A DNA stretch of 64,000 bases from Chryseobacterium contaminans (GTDB lineage: Bacteria > Bacteroidota > Bacteroidia > Flavobacteriales > Weeksellaceae), in assembly GCF_001684955.1 (NCBI RefSeq), contig NZ_MAYF01000323.1, positions 1 through 64,000 of the forward strand, in the 5' to 3' direction. Both the position numbers and the translations under genes were made by a program. Position 1 is the stretch's first letter, and each line of letters opens with the position of its first letter. Below, piece by piece: positions 1-8,271 of the stretch. The notes beneath the pieces were generated by a model. It was given only the letters and a program-made list of their open reading frames with translations. It did not search any database and was not told where the DNA came from.

Positions 1-1639
1 TTTTCTGATGCTGGGTTTTCTGTTTTTTACTTTCTTCAATACCTATTCCGTTATCTTCAATAATGATATTCAGGTGCTGTTCACTTTTCTCAAAACTTAA
101 TTTTAAAAATCCTTTTTCTGTTCTATAGCGCAGTCCGTGCCAGATGGCATTTTCCAGGAAAGGCTGTACAAGCATGCCAGGAACCTGAAGACTTTGGAGA
201 TTCAGGCTTTCATCTACATCAATTTCGTAATCGAATTTATCTGCAAAACGTGTTTTTTCTAATGCCAGATAATTTTGAAGAAGATCTAATTCCTGTTGAA
301 AAGGAATAAAATCATCGGTAGAGTTTTCCATCACACCTCGCATCAACTTGGAGAACTTGGTGAGATACTGGTTGGCTTCCAGTTCATTATTAGTCGCTAT
401 AAAATGATTGACACTATTTAAGCTATTGAAAATAAAATGTGGATTCATTTCTCTTCTGAGAGACTGAAGGACAATCTTTTTATTTTTGATCTGAACTTTC
501 TTCAGCGTTCTGAAAATAAAAATAACCAAACCGATCAACACAATCAGAGCTCCGATCAATCCATAATTAAATACATTTTTTTTACGGATAAGCTCATCCT
601 TTAATTCTTTTTCCTTTTCCAACTGAGAAATCCTCTGCTCGGTATCTTCCAGAATCTTATTGTCTACCAAACTTCTGTCTTTGGAAACCAGATTCGGAAG
701 TTTCCCCAGAAAGTCTCTGTACAGCTGAACGGAAGCATCAACATTTCCTGAAATAGCATACAAACTATCCAGTTTTTTCACGCTTTTCTGAGCTTCCAGC
801 GTGTGGCCTTTATCCAAAGCAATTCCGTAGGCATTTTTCAAAAGATCTACCGCTTCTTTAGGATCATTCTTTTTAATATAAATATCGGCCAGCTCCTGAA
901 TCTGATTAACTTTCTCCTGTGAATTTTCCTTTACAAAATCTTCCTTTAAAACCTTTTTCTTGGCTTCAATGGCTTTATCAAAGTTTTTATTTTCAACATA
1001 CAGATTGGCCAGCTTCTGATTAATTTCCAGAGCCTGCTGAGGAGCTTCTTTTTTAGATATTCTATAGGCTGCATTGAGGTTTTCTTCAGCTTTGGCAACA
1101 TCTTTCTGCTGAATATTGATATCTGCCAATTGACTGTAGCCCGCGGCAACATCAGCCTGCTCATTTTCCTTTTTGCTTAAATTGATATTATTCTGAATGG
1201 CTTCTGCCCTCACTTCAGGCGCAGGAGAAGAAAGCCTTGCCGCATCATTTGAATTAACGGCCCTGCTTTTTGTACTATAAGAAATCTCTGCGGCCATATT
1301 GTAATTGCTGATAGCCGGGGTAATTTTATTTTGTCTCTCCTGAGATTGAGCTAATCTTCGGGTAACTATTTCCAGATTTTTCTTATCATTAAGATTCTGA
1401 TAAAGATTTTTAGCTTTGATAAGATACTCTTCGCTTTTAGCATAATTCCCCTGACTGTAATAATCATTAGCCATCCCAACATAAGCATCAGCAACCCCTT
1501 TATTATCATTTTTATCTACTGCTTTTTTCAGTTTAGCCACAGACTTAAGTGCCTGCGAGACCTTCGTAGTATCCTGTGCTGAGAAGTAATTTCCCACCAT
1601 CAATATTGTAATAAACAGTATTTTAAAAACTAATTTCAC
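1..1639 (-). CDS. LytS-type sensor histidine kinase with TPR repeats (partial, runs off left edge)
   Basis: About 546 N-terminal residues are present. A GTG start is followed by a hydrophobic signal sequence ending near FSAQ. Helical TPR-like repeats fill residues ~30-330, with one membrane segment at ~350-371. The kinase core begins near residue 400 with MNPHFIFNSLNS, the phospho-acceptor box of the His_kinase (LytS/YehU) family. An N-box like FLENAIWHG lies near 495 and a G-box, EDNGIGIEE, near 530. No in-frame ATG precedes the signal sequence. The C-terminus, and probably a LytTR response regulator, lie outside the window. The ligand is unknown. Confidence 0.85.
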   Translation of the reverse strand, partial: MKLVFKILFITILMVGNYFSAQDTTKVSQALKSVAKLKKAVDKNDNKGVADAYVGMANDYYSQGNYAKSEEYLIKAKNLYQNLNDKKNLEIVTRRLAQSQERQNKITPAISNYNMAAEISYSTKSRAVNSNDAARLSSPAPEVRAEAIQNNINLSKKENEQADVAAGYSQLADINIQQKDVAKAEENLNAAYRISKKEAPQQALEINQKLANLYVENKNFDKAIEAKKKVLKEDFVKENSQEKVNQIQELADIYIKKNDPKEAVDLLKNAYGIALDKGHTLEAQKSVKKLDSLYAISGNVDASVQLYRDFLGKLPNLVSKDRSLVDNKILEDTEQRISQLEKEKELKDELIRKKNVFNYGLIGALIVLIGLVIFIFRTLKKVQIKNKKIVLQSLRREMNPHFIFNSLNSVNHFIATNNELEANQYLTKFSKLMRGVMENSTDDFIPFQQELDLLQNYLALEKTRFADKFDYEIDVDESLNLQSLQVPGMLVQPFLENAIWHGLRYRTEKGFLKLSFEKSEQHLNIIIEDNGIGIEESKKQKTQHQK

Positions 1640-1780
1640 GGATTTCAAATCTTTACTGCAAAGTAAGCAAAACTTTATTGATCAGCTTCTATCCTTCACC
1701 AAGTCAAAATACAATTTCACCAAGTTTGCCTTTCTCTATATTTACCTGGTAACCAACTGTATTTTAAAATCGTTTACAGT

Positions 1781-1816
1781 TTTTGGTTCGATCGAATAAG
1801 GCTTTATGTATATTTG
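1781..1816 (+). promoter_or_regulatory. Bacteroidota-type promoter of the amidohydrolase gene
   Basis: TTTTG at 1781-1785 and TATATTTG at 1809-1816, separated by 23 nt, match the TTTG/TAnnTTTG pattern of the primary sigma factor. Transcription would begin near 1822. This rules out the upstream in-frame ATG at 1783 and supports ATG 1837. Confidence 0.6.
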
Positions 1817-1836
1817 TACTTCACTTAAAAGAGACC

Positions 1837-3591
1837 ATGAAAAAATTTCACTTCCTATTGGCTTTGGTTTGTTGCTTTGGTGGGATCAAAGCACAGACTT
1901 ATATTCAAAATGTTAACATAGCTGATGTTATCCATAAAAAAATGATTCCTAACCAAACTGTGATCATTACTAATGGTGTTATTACTGCTATTAAATCCAA
2001 TAAACAGGTAAAAATCCCTCAAAACTCCCAAATTATCAATGGTGAAGGAAAATATCTCATTCCTGGAATGACTGATTCGCATATCCATTTTTTTCAGAGT
2101 GGTGGATTGTACACAAGACCCGATGCACTTAATCTGACAAAACATGTTCCCTATGAGCAGGAAATCAGCTGGGCACATCATCATATGGAGAATTTCCTTC
2201 AATATTATCTGCGGTCAGGAATTACTTCTGTAATTGATCCCGGAGCTACCTATAATTTTCTTACACTCCGGGATTCCTTAAAAAAGAAAGATGACCTTCC
2301 TTCTGTATATATGTCAGGCCCTCTTATCACGACATATGAACCGGAAGTCTTTAAAAATCTTGATAAAGACGAACCTTTTAAACTGGCACTAACTGTTGAA
2401 GATGCAAAAAAGTATGTTCAGGAACAGCTTCCATATAAGCCCGACTTTATCAAAATATGGTACATTATACTGGAAAAAGATCCTCAAAAAGCAAAAGAGC
2501 AGACTAAAAAGCTCGAGCCTGTGATTAAAACCATTATTGAGGAATCCCATAAGAACAATTTAAAAGTTGCCGTTCATGCCACACAACGTTTTACAGCCGA
2601 AACAGCAGTTCTGAACGGAGCGGATTATCTGGTTCATAATATCGAAGATGAAATAGTTTCTGATGATTTTATAAAACTTTTAAAATCCAGAAAAATAGTC
2701 CTTTGTCCTACCCTGACTGTATTTGACAACTATTATGATACCTATGGCCAAAAGAAGCATTACAACACCTATGAACTGGAAAACTCCAATCCGAAAAGTA
2801 TTGGTTCAATCTACGATCTGAAGCATCTGGAAGAGACTGCTGATTCAACATGGATTAAAAAATATAAGGTAAGATTTAATTCACAACAGATCAAAACTTA
2901 TGTTTCCAAAGTGGATTCTATCCGGGGGGTCAATTTAAAAAGGCTTGCAGATGGAGGGGTAACAATTGCAGCTGGTACAGATGCAGGAAATATAGGAACC
3001 CAGCATGCCTCTTCTTTTATGGATGAACTCAATGCGATGAAAAAAAGTGGACTGAGCAACTGGCAGATTCTGCAGTCAGCCACAATTAACCCGGCAAAAA
3101 TCCTTAATAAAGAGGCGCAATATGGCAGTATTGAAGCTGGAAAAACCGCGGATCTTGTTCTTCTTAATGCCAATCCCATTGAAGATCTGAACCATTTAAC
3201 CAAAATTGAAACTGTCATCAAGAACGGCAAGACGTTCGATCCTCATAAAATACTGAAGATTACCCCTGAGATACTTGTACAGCAGCAGGTAAATGGCTAT
3301 AATGCACGAAATATAGATGCTTTTCTTGAACCCTATGCGGAAGATGTTGAAATCTATTCATTTCCCAATACTTTGATAAGTAAAGGTAAAGAAAGTATGA
3401 GAAAAACATATGAAGCACTATTTAAAAAGGTGCCGGACCTGCATTGTGAGATAAAGCAGAGAATCATTAATCATAATACGGTTATTGACAAGGAAAGTGT
3501 TTCCGGATTAAAATCTGGTCAGAAGATAGAAGCTACTGCGATTTATGAAATCAAAGACCATAAAATTTCAAAGGTATATTTCCTTTATTAA
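1837..3591 (+). CDS. Secreted amidohydrolase-family metal hydrolase with C-terminal SnoaL-like domain
   Basis: The 584-aa product starts at ATG 1837, preceded by AAAAGAGACC and a 20-residue signal peptide ending IKAQ. Metal-ligand motifs of the amidohydrolase superfamily are visible: HIH at residues 82-84, a Lys in FIKIW near 206, H247 in VHATQ, H267 in LVHN and D382 in AGTDAG. The typical tail 'GSIEAGKTADLVLLNANP' closes the barrel. Residues from ~468 (NGYNARNIDAFLEPYAEDVE) look like a SnoaL/NTF2-like domain, an unusual fusion. It is probably periplasmic. The substrate is unknown; imidazolonepropionase-like and prolidase-like enzymes share this motif set. Confidence 0.85.
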   Translation: MKKFHFLLALVCCFGGIKAQTYIQNVNIADVIHKKMIPNQTVIITNGVITAIKSNKQVKIPQNSQIINGEGKYLIPGMTDSHIHFFQSGGLYTRPDALNLTKHVPYEQEISWAHHHMENFLQYYLRSGITSVIDPGATYNFLTLRDSLKKKDDLPSVYMSGPLITTYEPEVFKNLDKDEPFKLALTVEDAKKYVQEQLPYKPDFIKIWYIILEKDPQKAKEQTKKLEPVIKTIIEESHKNNLKVAVHATQRFTAETAVLNGADYLVHNIEDEIVSDDFIKLLKSRKIVLCPTLTVFDNYYDTYGQKKHYNTYELENSNPKSIGSIYDLKHLEETADSTWIKKYKVRFNSQQIKTYVSKVDSIRGVNLKRLADGGVTIAAGTDAGNIGTQHASSFMDELNAMKKSGLSNWQILQSATINPAKILNKEAQYGSIEAGKTADLVLLNANPIEDLNHLTKIETVIKNGKTFDPHKILKITPEILVQQQVNGYNARNIDAFLEPYAEDVEIYSFPNTLISKGKESMRKTYEALFKKVPDLHCEIKQRIINHNTVIDKESVSGLKSGQKIEATAIYEIKDHKISKVYFLY

Positions 3592-3632
3592 CTATTATCT
3601 TTCCCGTTCACGAATATAAAATCTACTTTATA

Positions 3633-3666
3633 AAAGACAGTTTCTATACGAACTGTCTTTTTTTTA
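3633..3666 (+). terminator. Intrinsic terminator after the amidohydrolase gene
   Basis: A 10-bp stem (3633-3642 with 3651-3660, AAAGACAGTT/AACTGTCTTT) with an 8-nt loop is followed by a T run. Confidence 0.85.
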
Positions 3667-3767
3667 CGTATCCACCAAGTGAAAGTCTTCTTTCACCAAG
3701 TCTCCCGGTTTTCAGTTTCAGATCAAACTAATTTTACATCAGAATTTAAAAGTAAAAACAAGAAATT

Positions 3768-4442
3768 ATGAAATTGAAACATTTTTTATTAATCGGAATT
3801 GTAACGCTGGGAGGTTTTGTAAACGCTCAGGAAGTAAAGAAAAATGGAATTGAAGTAACAGGTGTTGCTGAAATGGAAGTAGAACCGGATGAAGTGACCT
3901 TCAGCATCGGAATAAAAGGAGATAACAAAAATGATCTGGCAGATAATGAAAAGAAGATGCTCGATATCCTTAAGAATGCAGGAGTAAAGAATGAAGATAT
4001 CAAGTTTAAGTCTTCATACCAGAACATTTACGCCAAAAACGGAAAGTTTTCTAAGAATTATGTTTTTAAAGCGAATGCCAAATCAAACCTCAGCAAAATT
4101 TTTGAAGACCTGAACCAGAAATGGGTAAGCAGCCTGAGCATATCAGAGGTAAAGAACACCAAGATTGCAGATTTCAGAAAAGCAGTAAAGATCAATGCTT
4201 TAAAAGCGGCAAGAGAAAAGGCAGATTATCTGTTGGAGAGCATGGGTAAAAAAGTGGGTAATGTTCTTGAAATCGTAGAAATTGAAGATTATACCAGTGA
4301 CATGGTGATGCCTGTTGCCTACAAAAGCAGAATGAGCAATGTACAGCTTGAAATGGCAGATGCTGCGGTAGATTTTTCTTTTGACAACATCGAAAATATC
4401 AAACTGAAATACAGTATCAAAACAAGATACGAGATCCTTTAA
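3768..4442 (+). CDS. SIMPL domain-containing protein (DUF541)
   Basis: This 224-aa protein has a signal peptide ending FVNAQ. The mature part starts with IEVTGVAEMEVEPDEVTFSIGI, typical of SIMPL/DUF541 proteins such as Brucella BP26 and E. coli YggE. Family members are periplasmic or outer-membrane associated and are linked to oxidative-stress protection and oligomeric channel-like structures; the biochemical role is unsettled. A VWA lipoprotein follows 155 nt downstream on the same strand with no terminator between, so the two may be co-transcribed. Confidence 0.85.
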   Translation: MKLKHFLLIGIVTLGGFVNAQEVKKNGIEVTGVAEMEVEPDEVTFSIGIKGDNKNDLADNEKKMLDILKNAGVKNEDIKFKSSYQNIYAKNGKFSKNYVFKANAKSNLSKIFEDLNQKWVSSLSISEVKNTKIADFRKAVKINALKAAREKADYLLESMGKKVGNVLEIVEIEDYTSDMVMPVAYKSRMSNVQLEMADAAVDFSFDNIENIKLKYSIKTRYEIL

Positions 4443-4461
4443 AAGACCAAAAGTGATTTAT

Positions 4462-4533
4462 CAGCCTCCTTAGAGAAAGCCCTGATCAAAAACAGGACGC
4501 ATTCTTTGAACAAAACATCAATTTCGGAGGCTG
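4462..4533 (+). other. Inverted repeat enclosing a possible structured RNA element
   Basis: CAGCCTCC (4462-4469) and GGAGGCTG (4526-4533) are perfect 8-bp complements separated by 56 nt. The enclosed segment contains a smaller CCTG/CAGG hairpin. It lies between the SIMPL and VWA genes. There is no U tract, so it is not a terminator. Function is unknown; it may be chance. Confidence 0.3.
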
Positions 4534-4597
4534 TGAAAAATATTAGAAAGATATGCAGATCCAATATCACAACAGATAACCTATAAAAAATAATAAT

Positions 4598-5785
4598 ATG
4601 ACAACTTTAAAAATCTTAGCCGTTGCAGCAGCTTTTTTAAACTCAGGAACCAACCCGGCCATCAGCTGCTCAAAAAATGATCTTAAAAGTACAGAGTTAA
4701 CGGTACAAAATGCTTCCATATCCCCTTTAAATAATATATCAAAGGATAATAAAATCCAGGTTGCTCTTTTACTTGATACTTCTAACAGTATGGATGGGTT
4801 AATTGAACAGGCAAAATCGAGACTCTGGAACATTGTCAATACACTAACCTCATTGAAGTATAACGGACAGACTCCGCAAGTTGAAATTGCTCTATATGAA
4901 TATGGAAATGATGGCATCCGTGATGAAAACTACATCCGCCAGGTTACTCCGCTCACCCAGGATCTTGATCTCGTTTCTGAAAAACTATTTGCCTTAAGAA
5001 CTAATGGAGGCAGTGAATATTGCGGGGCTGTTATCCGGGATGCTTCTGCCAATCTGAATTGGGATGGTAATGAAAAAAGTATGAAACTAATTTATATTGC
5101 AGGTAATGAACCGTTCAATCAGGGAAAAATTGACTATAAAGACGTTATCTCAAAAGCAAAGAATAAAAATATTTATACCAATACCATTTACTGCGGAAGC
5201 CGGGAAGAAGGAATTCAGGGATTATGGCAAAATGGGGCAACAACAGGAGGTGGGAAATATTTCAACATTGACAGTGATAAAAAAGTGATCTATATTGAAA
5301 CGCCCTATGATATCAGGATTTCTGAGTGTAATTCCAAACTTAATGACACTTACATTTATTATGGAAACCATGGCTCTGAATATAAAATGAAGCAAATTAC
5401 CCAGGATAAAAATGCAGAAGTACAATCGGTTTCCAATCTGGTAGAAAGAACGGTTTCCAAATCTAAGAAGAATGCTTACAAAAACGAGCATTGGGATCTG
5501 GTAGACAAAGCTGAAAAGGATGACAGTTTCATTACCAATATGAAACCAAGCGAACTTCCTGATGAACTGAAGGGAAAAAGCAAAGAGGAAATAAAAAAAG
5601 CGGTGTCTATGAAATCAGCAGAGCGGGAAAAGATCCAGAGAGAAATTGAAGAACTCTCTAAAAAGCGTCAGTCCTACATTGATGCTGAAATGAAAAAAAG
5701 AGGAAGTGATGATTCTGATGATCTTGGAAAAGCCATTGAAAGCTCTATACAGGAATTAGCTAAGAAAAATGGTTATAGCCTATAA
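4598..5785 (+). CDS. von Willebrand factor A (VWA) domain protein, probably exported
   Basis: This 395-aa product has a hydrophobic N-terminus ending in AISCSK, a possible lipobox with Cys24. A VWA domain starts near residue 53: VALLLDTSNSMDG gives a complete MIDAS motif (D60-x-S62-x-S64), so metal-dependent ligand binding is plausible. After the VWA fold (to ~270) the C-terminal third is charged and strongly coiled-coil-like (REKIQREIEELSKKRQSY). No protease or chelatase domain is seen. It is the second gene after the SIMPL protein. Its partner is unknown. Confidence 0.75.
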   Translation: MTTLKILAVAAAFLNSGTNPAISCSKNDLKSTELTVQNASISPLNNISKDNKIQVALLLDTSNSMDGLIEQAKSRLWNIVNTLTSLKYNGQTPQVEIALYEYGNDGIRDENYIRQVTPLTQDLDLVSEKLFALRTNGGSEYCGAVIRDASANLNWDGNEKSMKLIYIAGNEPFNQGKIDYKDVISKAKNKNIYTNTIYCGSREEGIQGLWQNGATTGGGKYFNIDSDKKVIYIETPYDIRISECNSKLNDTYIYYGNHGSEYKMKQITQDKNAEVQSVSNLVERTVSKSKKNAYKNEHWDLVDKAEKDDSFITNMKPSELPDELKGKSKEEIKKAVSMKSAEREKIQREIEELSKKRQSYIDAEMKKRGSDDSDDLGKAIESSIQELAKKNGYSL

Positions 5786-5832
5786 AAGAGGTTAATAGTT
5801 AAATATTTTAAGCTGAAAATCTTGTGGTAATA

Positions 5833-5882
5833 AAGTACACTTAAGTTTGGGAATTATTTATTTTCCGGGCTTAAGTGTACTT
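5833..5882. terminator. Bidirectional terminator between convergent genes
   Basis: A 13-bp perfect inverted repeat (AAGTACACTTAAG at 5833-5845 with its complement at 5870-5882) surrounds an AT-rich 24-nt loop. It lies between the VWA gene and the convergent FAD oxidoreductase gene. Confidence 0.65.
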
Positions 5883-5931
5883 ATTTATATATTATCTTTT
5901 AAAACACTTACTTTTGTTAAAGGTCCCTCTC

Positions 5932-7137
5932 TTATCTTCCAAATTTAAAATACTGAGACAACAGATGCTTCTTCCCCTTCATAAACAAAGAAGACATTTC
6001 CATTCCGGTTACTGAAAAAGTAATCCCGTTTCCACCAAAACCTAATACAAAGTAAGAATTTCTGAATTTTGGATGCTCCCCAATATAGGGCAATCCATCT
6101 TTTGTTTCTCCAAAAGTTCCTGCCCAGACAAAATCAGGATAAAAATGATAATCAGATTTTATTTTCTTTAAGTTTTTTAAAATTTCCTTTTCTTTTTTGT
6201 TGAGAATCGCATCCCGTTTTTCGGCATCATAAAAATCTTCATCTCCACCGCCTATCAATAATCTGCCGTCATCAGTAGTCCTCATGTAGAGATAAGGATC
6301 ATCTGTATTCCAGACTAAAGTGCTGGTGATATTTTTAAACTTATCTTTATCTACCTCAGAAACTACAGCATAAGTACTCTTCAGATTAACAAAATTTTCT
6401 TTCAGTAAAGTTTTACTTTCATAGCCAATGCAGTAGATTATTTTCTTTGCCCTGATCTGAAAACCGCTGTCAACTGTAACCCTATTAAAACCTTTATGAT
6501 ATTCTACTTCCGTCATTTCAGTTTTATCAAAAATTCTTAGCCCTTTTCTTATATTATGCTTAAACAGTTCATGAGCAAACTGAAAGGCGTCAATACTGGC
6601 TCCCTGCTTGGATAAAATGCCTCCATAGGTATTTTCTAATCCAAATTTCTCCAGAATCTGATCTGCACTGAGCCATTTAACTTCAAATCCGGCTTTTTTT
6701 CTGGCTTCATATTCTTTCTTTAGCCATTCTGCATCTTTCTTTTTTGAGGCAAAATACAATGATTTTTTACGTTTAAACCCCGCTTCGGAACGTATTTTTC
6801 CGGCAAGCTTTTCAATGGTATCAATGGCATCTGAACATGCCTTATAACTTGCTACAGCACCTTTTTCCCCTATTATTTCTATTAATTCATACAGAGGAAC
6901 ATCTATTTCGTACTGCAGCATTGAAGTGGTAGCAGAAGTACTTCCATTACAAAGCTCACGCTTATCAATGAGTATTGTTTCATAACCATCTTTTATCATT
7001 TGATGGGCAATAAGACTTCCTGTAATCCCACCTCCTATGATTAGGACATCGCAGTTTTCGTCTGATTTTAAAGAAGGATAAGTAGCAATAAGCCCGTTTT
7101 TTAAAAGCCAAAAAGGTTCATTTGATTTGAGATCCAT
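5932..7137 (-). CDS. FAD-dependent oxidoreductase, DAO (glycine/D-amino-acid oxidase-like) family
   Basis: The 401-aa product has the FAD-binding Rossmann motif near the N-terminus (CDVLIIGGGITG, Gly-rich loop at residues 35-40, acidic Asp58 ending the second strand). Its C-terminal GLPYIGEHP...GFGGNGITFS is typical of the DAO family. Such enzymes oxidise secondary or primary amines of amino acids to imines. There is no signal peptide, so it is cytoplasmic or peripheral. It stands alone, convergent with the VWA gene and divergent from the SpoIIAA-like gene. The substrate cannot be read from sequence. Confidence 0.85.
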   Translation of the reverse strand: MDLKSNEPFWLLKNGLIATYPSLKSDENCDVLIIGGGITGSLIAHQMIKDGYETILIDKRELCNGSTSATTSMLQYEIDVPLYELIEIIGEKGAVASYKACSDAIDTIEKLAGKIRSEAGFKRKKSLYFASKKKDAEWLKKEYEARKKAGFEVKWLSADQILEKFGLENTYGGILSKQGASIDAFQFAHELFKHNIRKGLRIFDKTEMTEVEYHKGFNRVTVDSGFQIRAKKIIYCIGYESKTLLKENFVNLKSTYAVVSEVDKDKFKNITSTLVWNTDDPYLYMRTTDDGRLLIGGGDEDFYDAEKRDAILNKKEKEILKNLKKIKSDYHFYPDFVWAGTFGETKDGLPYIGEHPKFRNSYFVLGFGGNGITFSVTGMEMSSLFMKGKKHLLSQYFKFGR

Positions 7138-7251
7138 ATTAATATTTTACAATAAAAATAACAACATTTATACCTATTTTAACAATTTCAGATGAATTTA
7201 TGGTTCAATTATTGTTACTTTATTAATTCCAATCACCATAAAATATTTACT

Positions 7252-7632
7252 ATGATAACAATTATTCCAGAAGCTCCGGAGAATGTTGCGGCATTTAATG
7301 CCACCGGAGAAGTAACGAAAGAAGATTTTGAAAAACTGGTAATTCCGCGCGTAAAAGAGAAAGTAGACCAATTTGGTGAGCTGAATTACTTACTGTATTT
7401 GGATACTGATCTGGATGAATTTACCATGGGAGCATGGCTTGAAGACCTCTTGCTGGGATTAAAAAACCTTACAAAATGGAATCGGACAGCCATTGTTACA
7501 GATAAAAAGGGTGTGCAGAACTTTACAGATATTTTCAGTGTTCTGATGCCCGGGGAATTTAAATCTTTTCCAAAAGAAAATTTATATAATGCCCTTTACT
7601 GGTGTAAAAACGGTAATGAGGTAGAAGCTTAA
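7252..7632 (+). CDS. SpoIIAA-like (STAS superfamily) protein
   Basis: ATG 7252 (126 aa) is preferred over an in-frame ATG 60 nt upstream, because the intervening residues are unlike any domain and MITIIPEAP begins the conserved fold. The pattern AFNATGEVTKEDFEKLVIPRV...LLYLDTDLDEFTMGAWLEDL...WNRTAIVTDK matches the SpoIIAA-like family (PF11964). These are small cytoplasmic proteins, often single-domain, of unknown function. It is monocistronic, bounded by a terminator at 7652-7680. Confidence 0.8.
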   Translation: MITIIPEAPENVAAFNATGEVTKEDFEKLVIPRVKEKVDQFGELNYLLYLDTDLDEFTMGAWLEDLLLGLKNLTKWNRTAIVTDKKGVQNFTDIFSVLMPGEFKSFPKENLYNALYWCKNGNEVEA

Positions 7633-7651
7633 CCGAATTTACCAAATAATG

Positions 7652-7680
7652 AAAGACTGTCGTAAAGGCAGTCTTTTTTT
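7652..7680 (+). terminator. Intrinsic terminator after the SpoIIAA-like gene
   Basis: AAAGACTG (7652-7659) pairs with CAGTCTTT (7669-7676), followed by a run of T. Confidence 0.85.
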
Positions 7681-7771
7681 GTTATATATCAATCAATATC
7701 AACTACATAAGTAAAAATACCTAATGGTAAATTTGGTATATTATACGGTAATTATATCCCAAAATGGTGAG

Positions 7772-7779
7772 TACATTTG
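7772..7779 (+). promoter_or_regulatory. Probable -7 element upstream of the lectin gene
   Basis: TACATTTG fits TAnnTTTG and lies 29 nt before the lectin ATG. No good TTTG is found 17-23 nt upstream, so the promoter is weak or activator-dependent. Confidence 0.4.
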
Positions 7780-7808
7780 TAATGTTAACCAACTAAATAA
7801 TTTACACC

Positions 7809-8153
7809 ATGTCAACATTCAAAACAAACATTATTGCAGGACCACTTTGGAGCAACGACGAAGCACAAAAACTAGGACCACGTATTGCTGCGGCACATCT
7901 AGGAAAATTTACCGGACAATGGAATACCATTGTACAAGGACAAATGAGCGTTATAGAAGTTGAATTAAATGCTGAACCAACCGGCAGTACGGAATATACT
8001 TTAAACGTTTTAGCAGGTCCGATCTGGAGCGATGAAGATGCTAAAGCAATATGCCCTTCGATCTGTGCTTCTTATGGAGGCACATGGAACGGACAATGGA
8101 CAACAGTTGTAGAAGGCAAAATGAGCGTTTGCAGCTGTGTCTTTAAATTCTAG
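7809..8153 (+). CDS. MVL-type mannan-binding lectin (two tandem repeats)
   Basis: This 114-aa protein has no signal peptide and consists of two homologous repeats (residues ~3-53 and ~62-114), each with the pattern AGP[LI]WS..(E/D)A...P.I.A...G...GQW.T.V.G.MSV. It strongly resembles the Microcystis viridis lectin MVL (113 aa, two repeats), a binder of the Man-GlcNAc2 core of high-mannose glycans. Repeat 2 alone carries four cysteines (82, 86, 108, 110); repeat 1 has none. The gene stands alone with its own promoter-like element and terminator. Such lectins have a patchy distribution, so horizontal acquisition is plausible. Ligand specificity here is inferred. Confidence 0.9.
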   Translation: MSTFKTNIIAGPLWSNDEAQKLGPRIAAAHLGKFTGQWNTIVQGQMSVIEVELNAEPTGSTEYTLNVLAGPIWSDEDAKAICPSICASYGGTWNGQWTTVVEGKMSVCSCVFKF

Positions 8154-8182
8154 TCTGAATAAATTCGATGTATTAATTTAAA

Positions 8183-8227
8183 AAGCTGTCTCAAAAGTTA
8201 ATTTTTGACTTGAGACAGCTTATTTTT
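8183..8227. terminator. Bidirectional terminator between lectin and MFS genes
   Basis: A 12-bp perfect stem (AAGCTGTCTCAA at 8183-8194 with 8210-8221) is followed by a T-rich tail on the plus strand and flanked by A residues for the minus strand. Confidence 0.8.
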
Positions 8228-8271
8228 TATTCTCACAGAGCTGAGAGATTGCGTAGATGTTCTATTTGCTC

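Noticed and set aside
1783-1836. Upstream in-frame extension of the amidohydrolase ORF
   Set aside because: It starts before the predicted transcription start, and the signal peptide begins at ATG 1837.
4443-4592. In-frame open stretch after the SIMPL stop codon (KTKSDLSASLEKAL...)
   Set aside because: About 50 codons without ATG and no resemblance to any domain; a readthrough product is not supported.
5833-5882. Long palindrome considered as an operator
   Set aside because: Its position between convergent stop codons fits a bidirectional terminator better.
7724-7963. 79-codon ORF over the lectin promoter and 5' end
   Set aside because: It overlaps the lectin in another frame and has low-complexity content.
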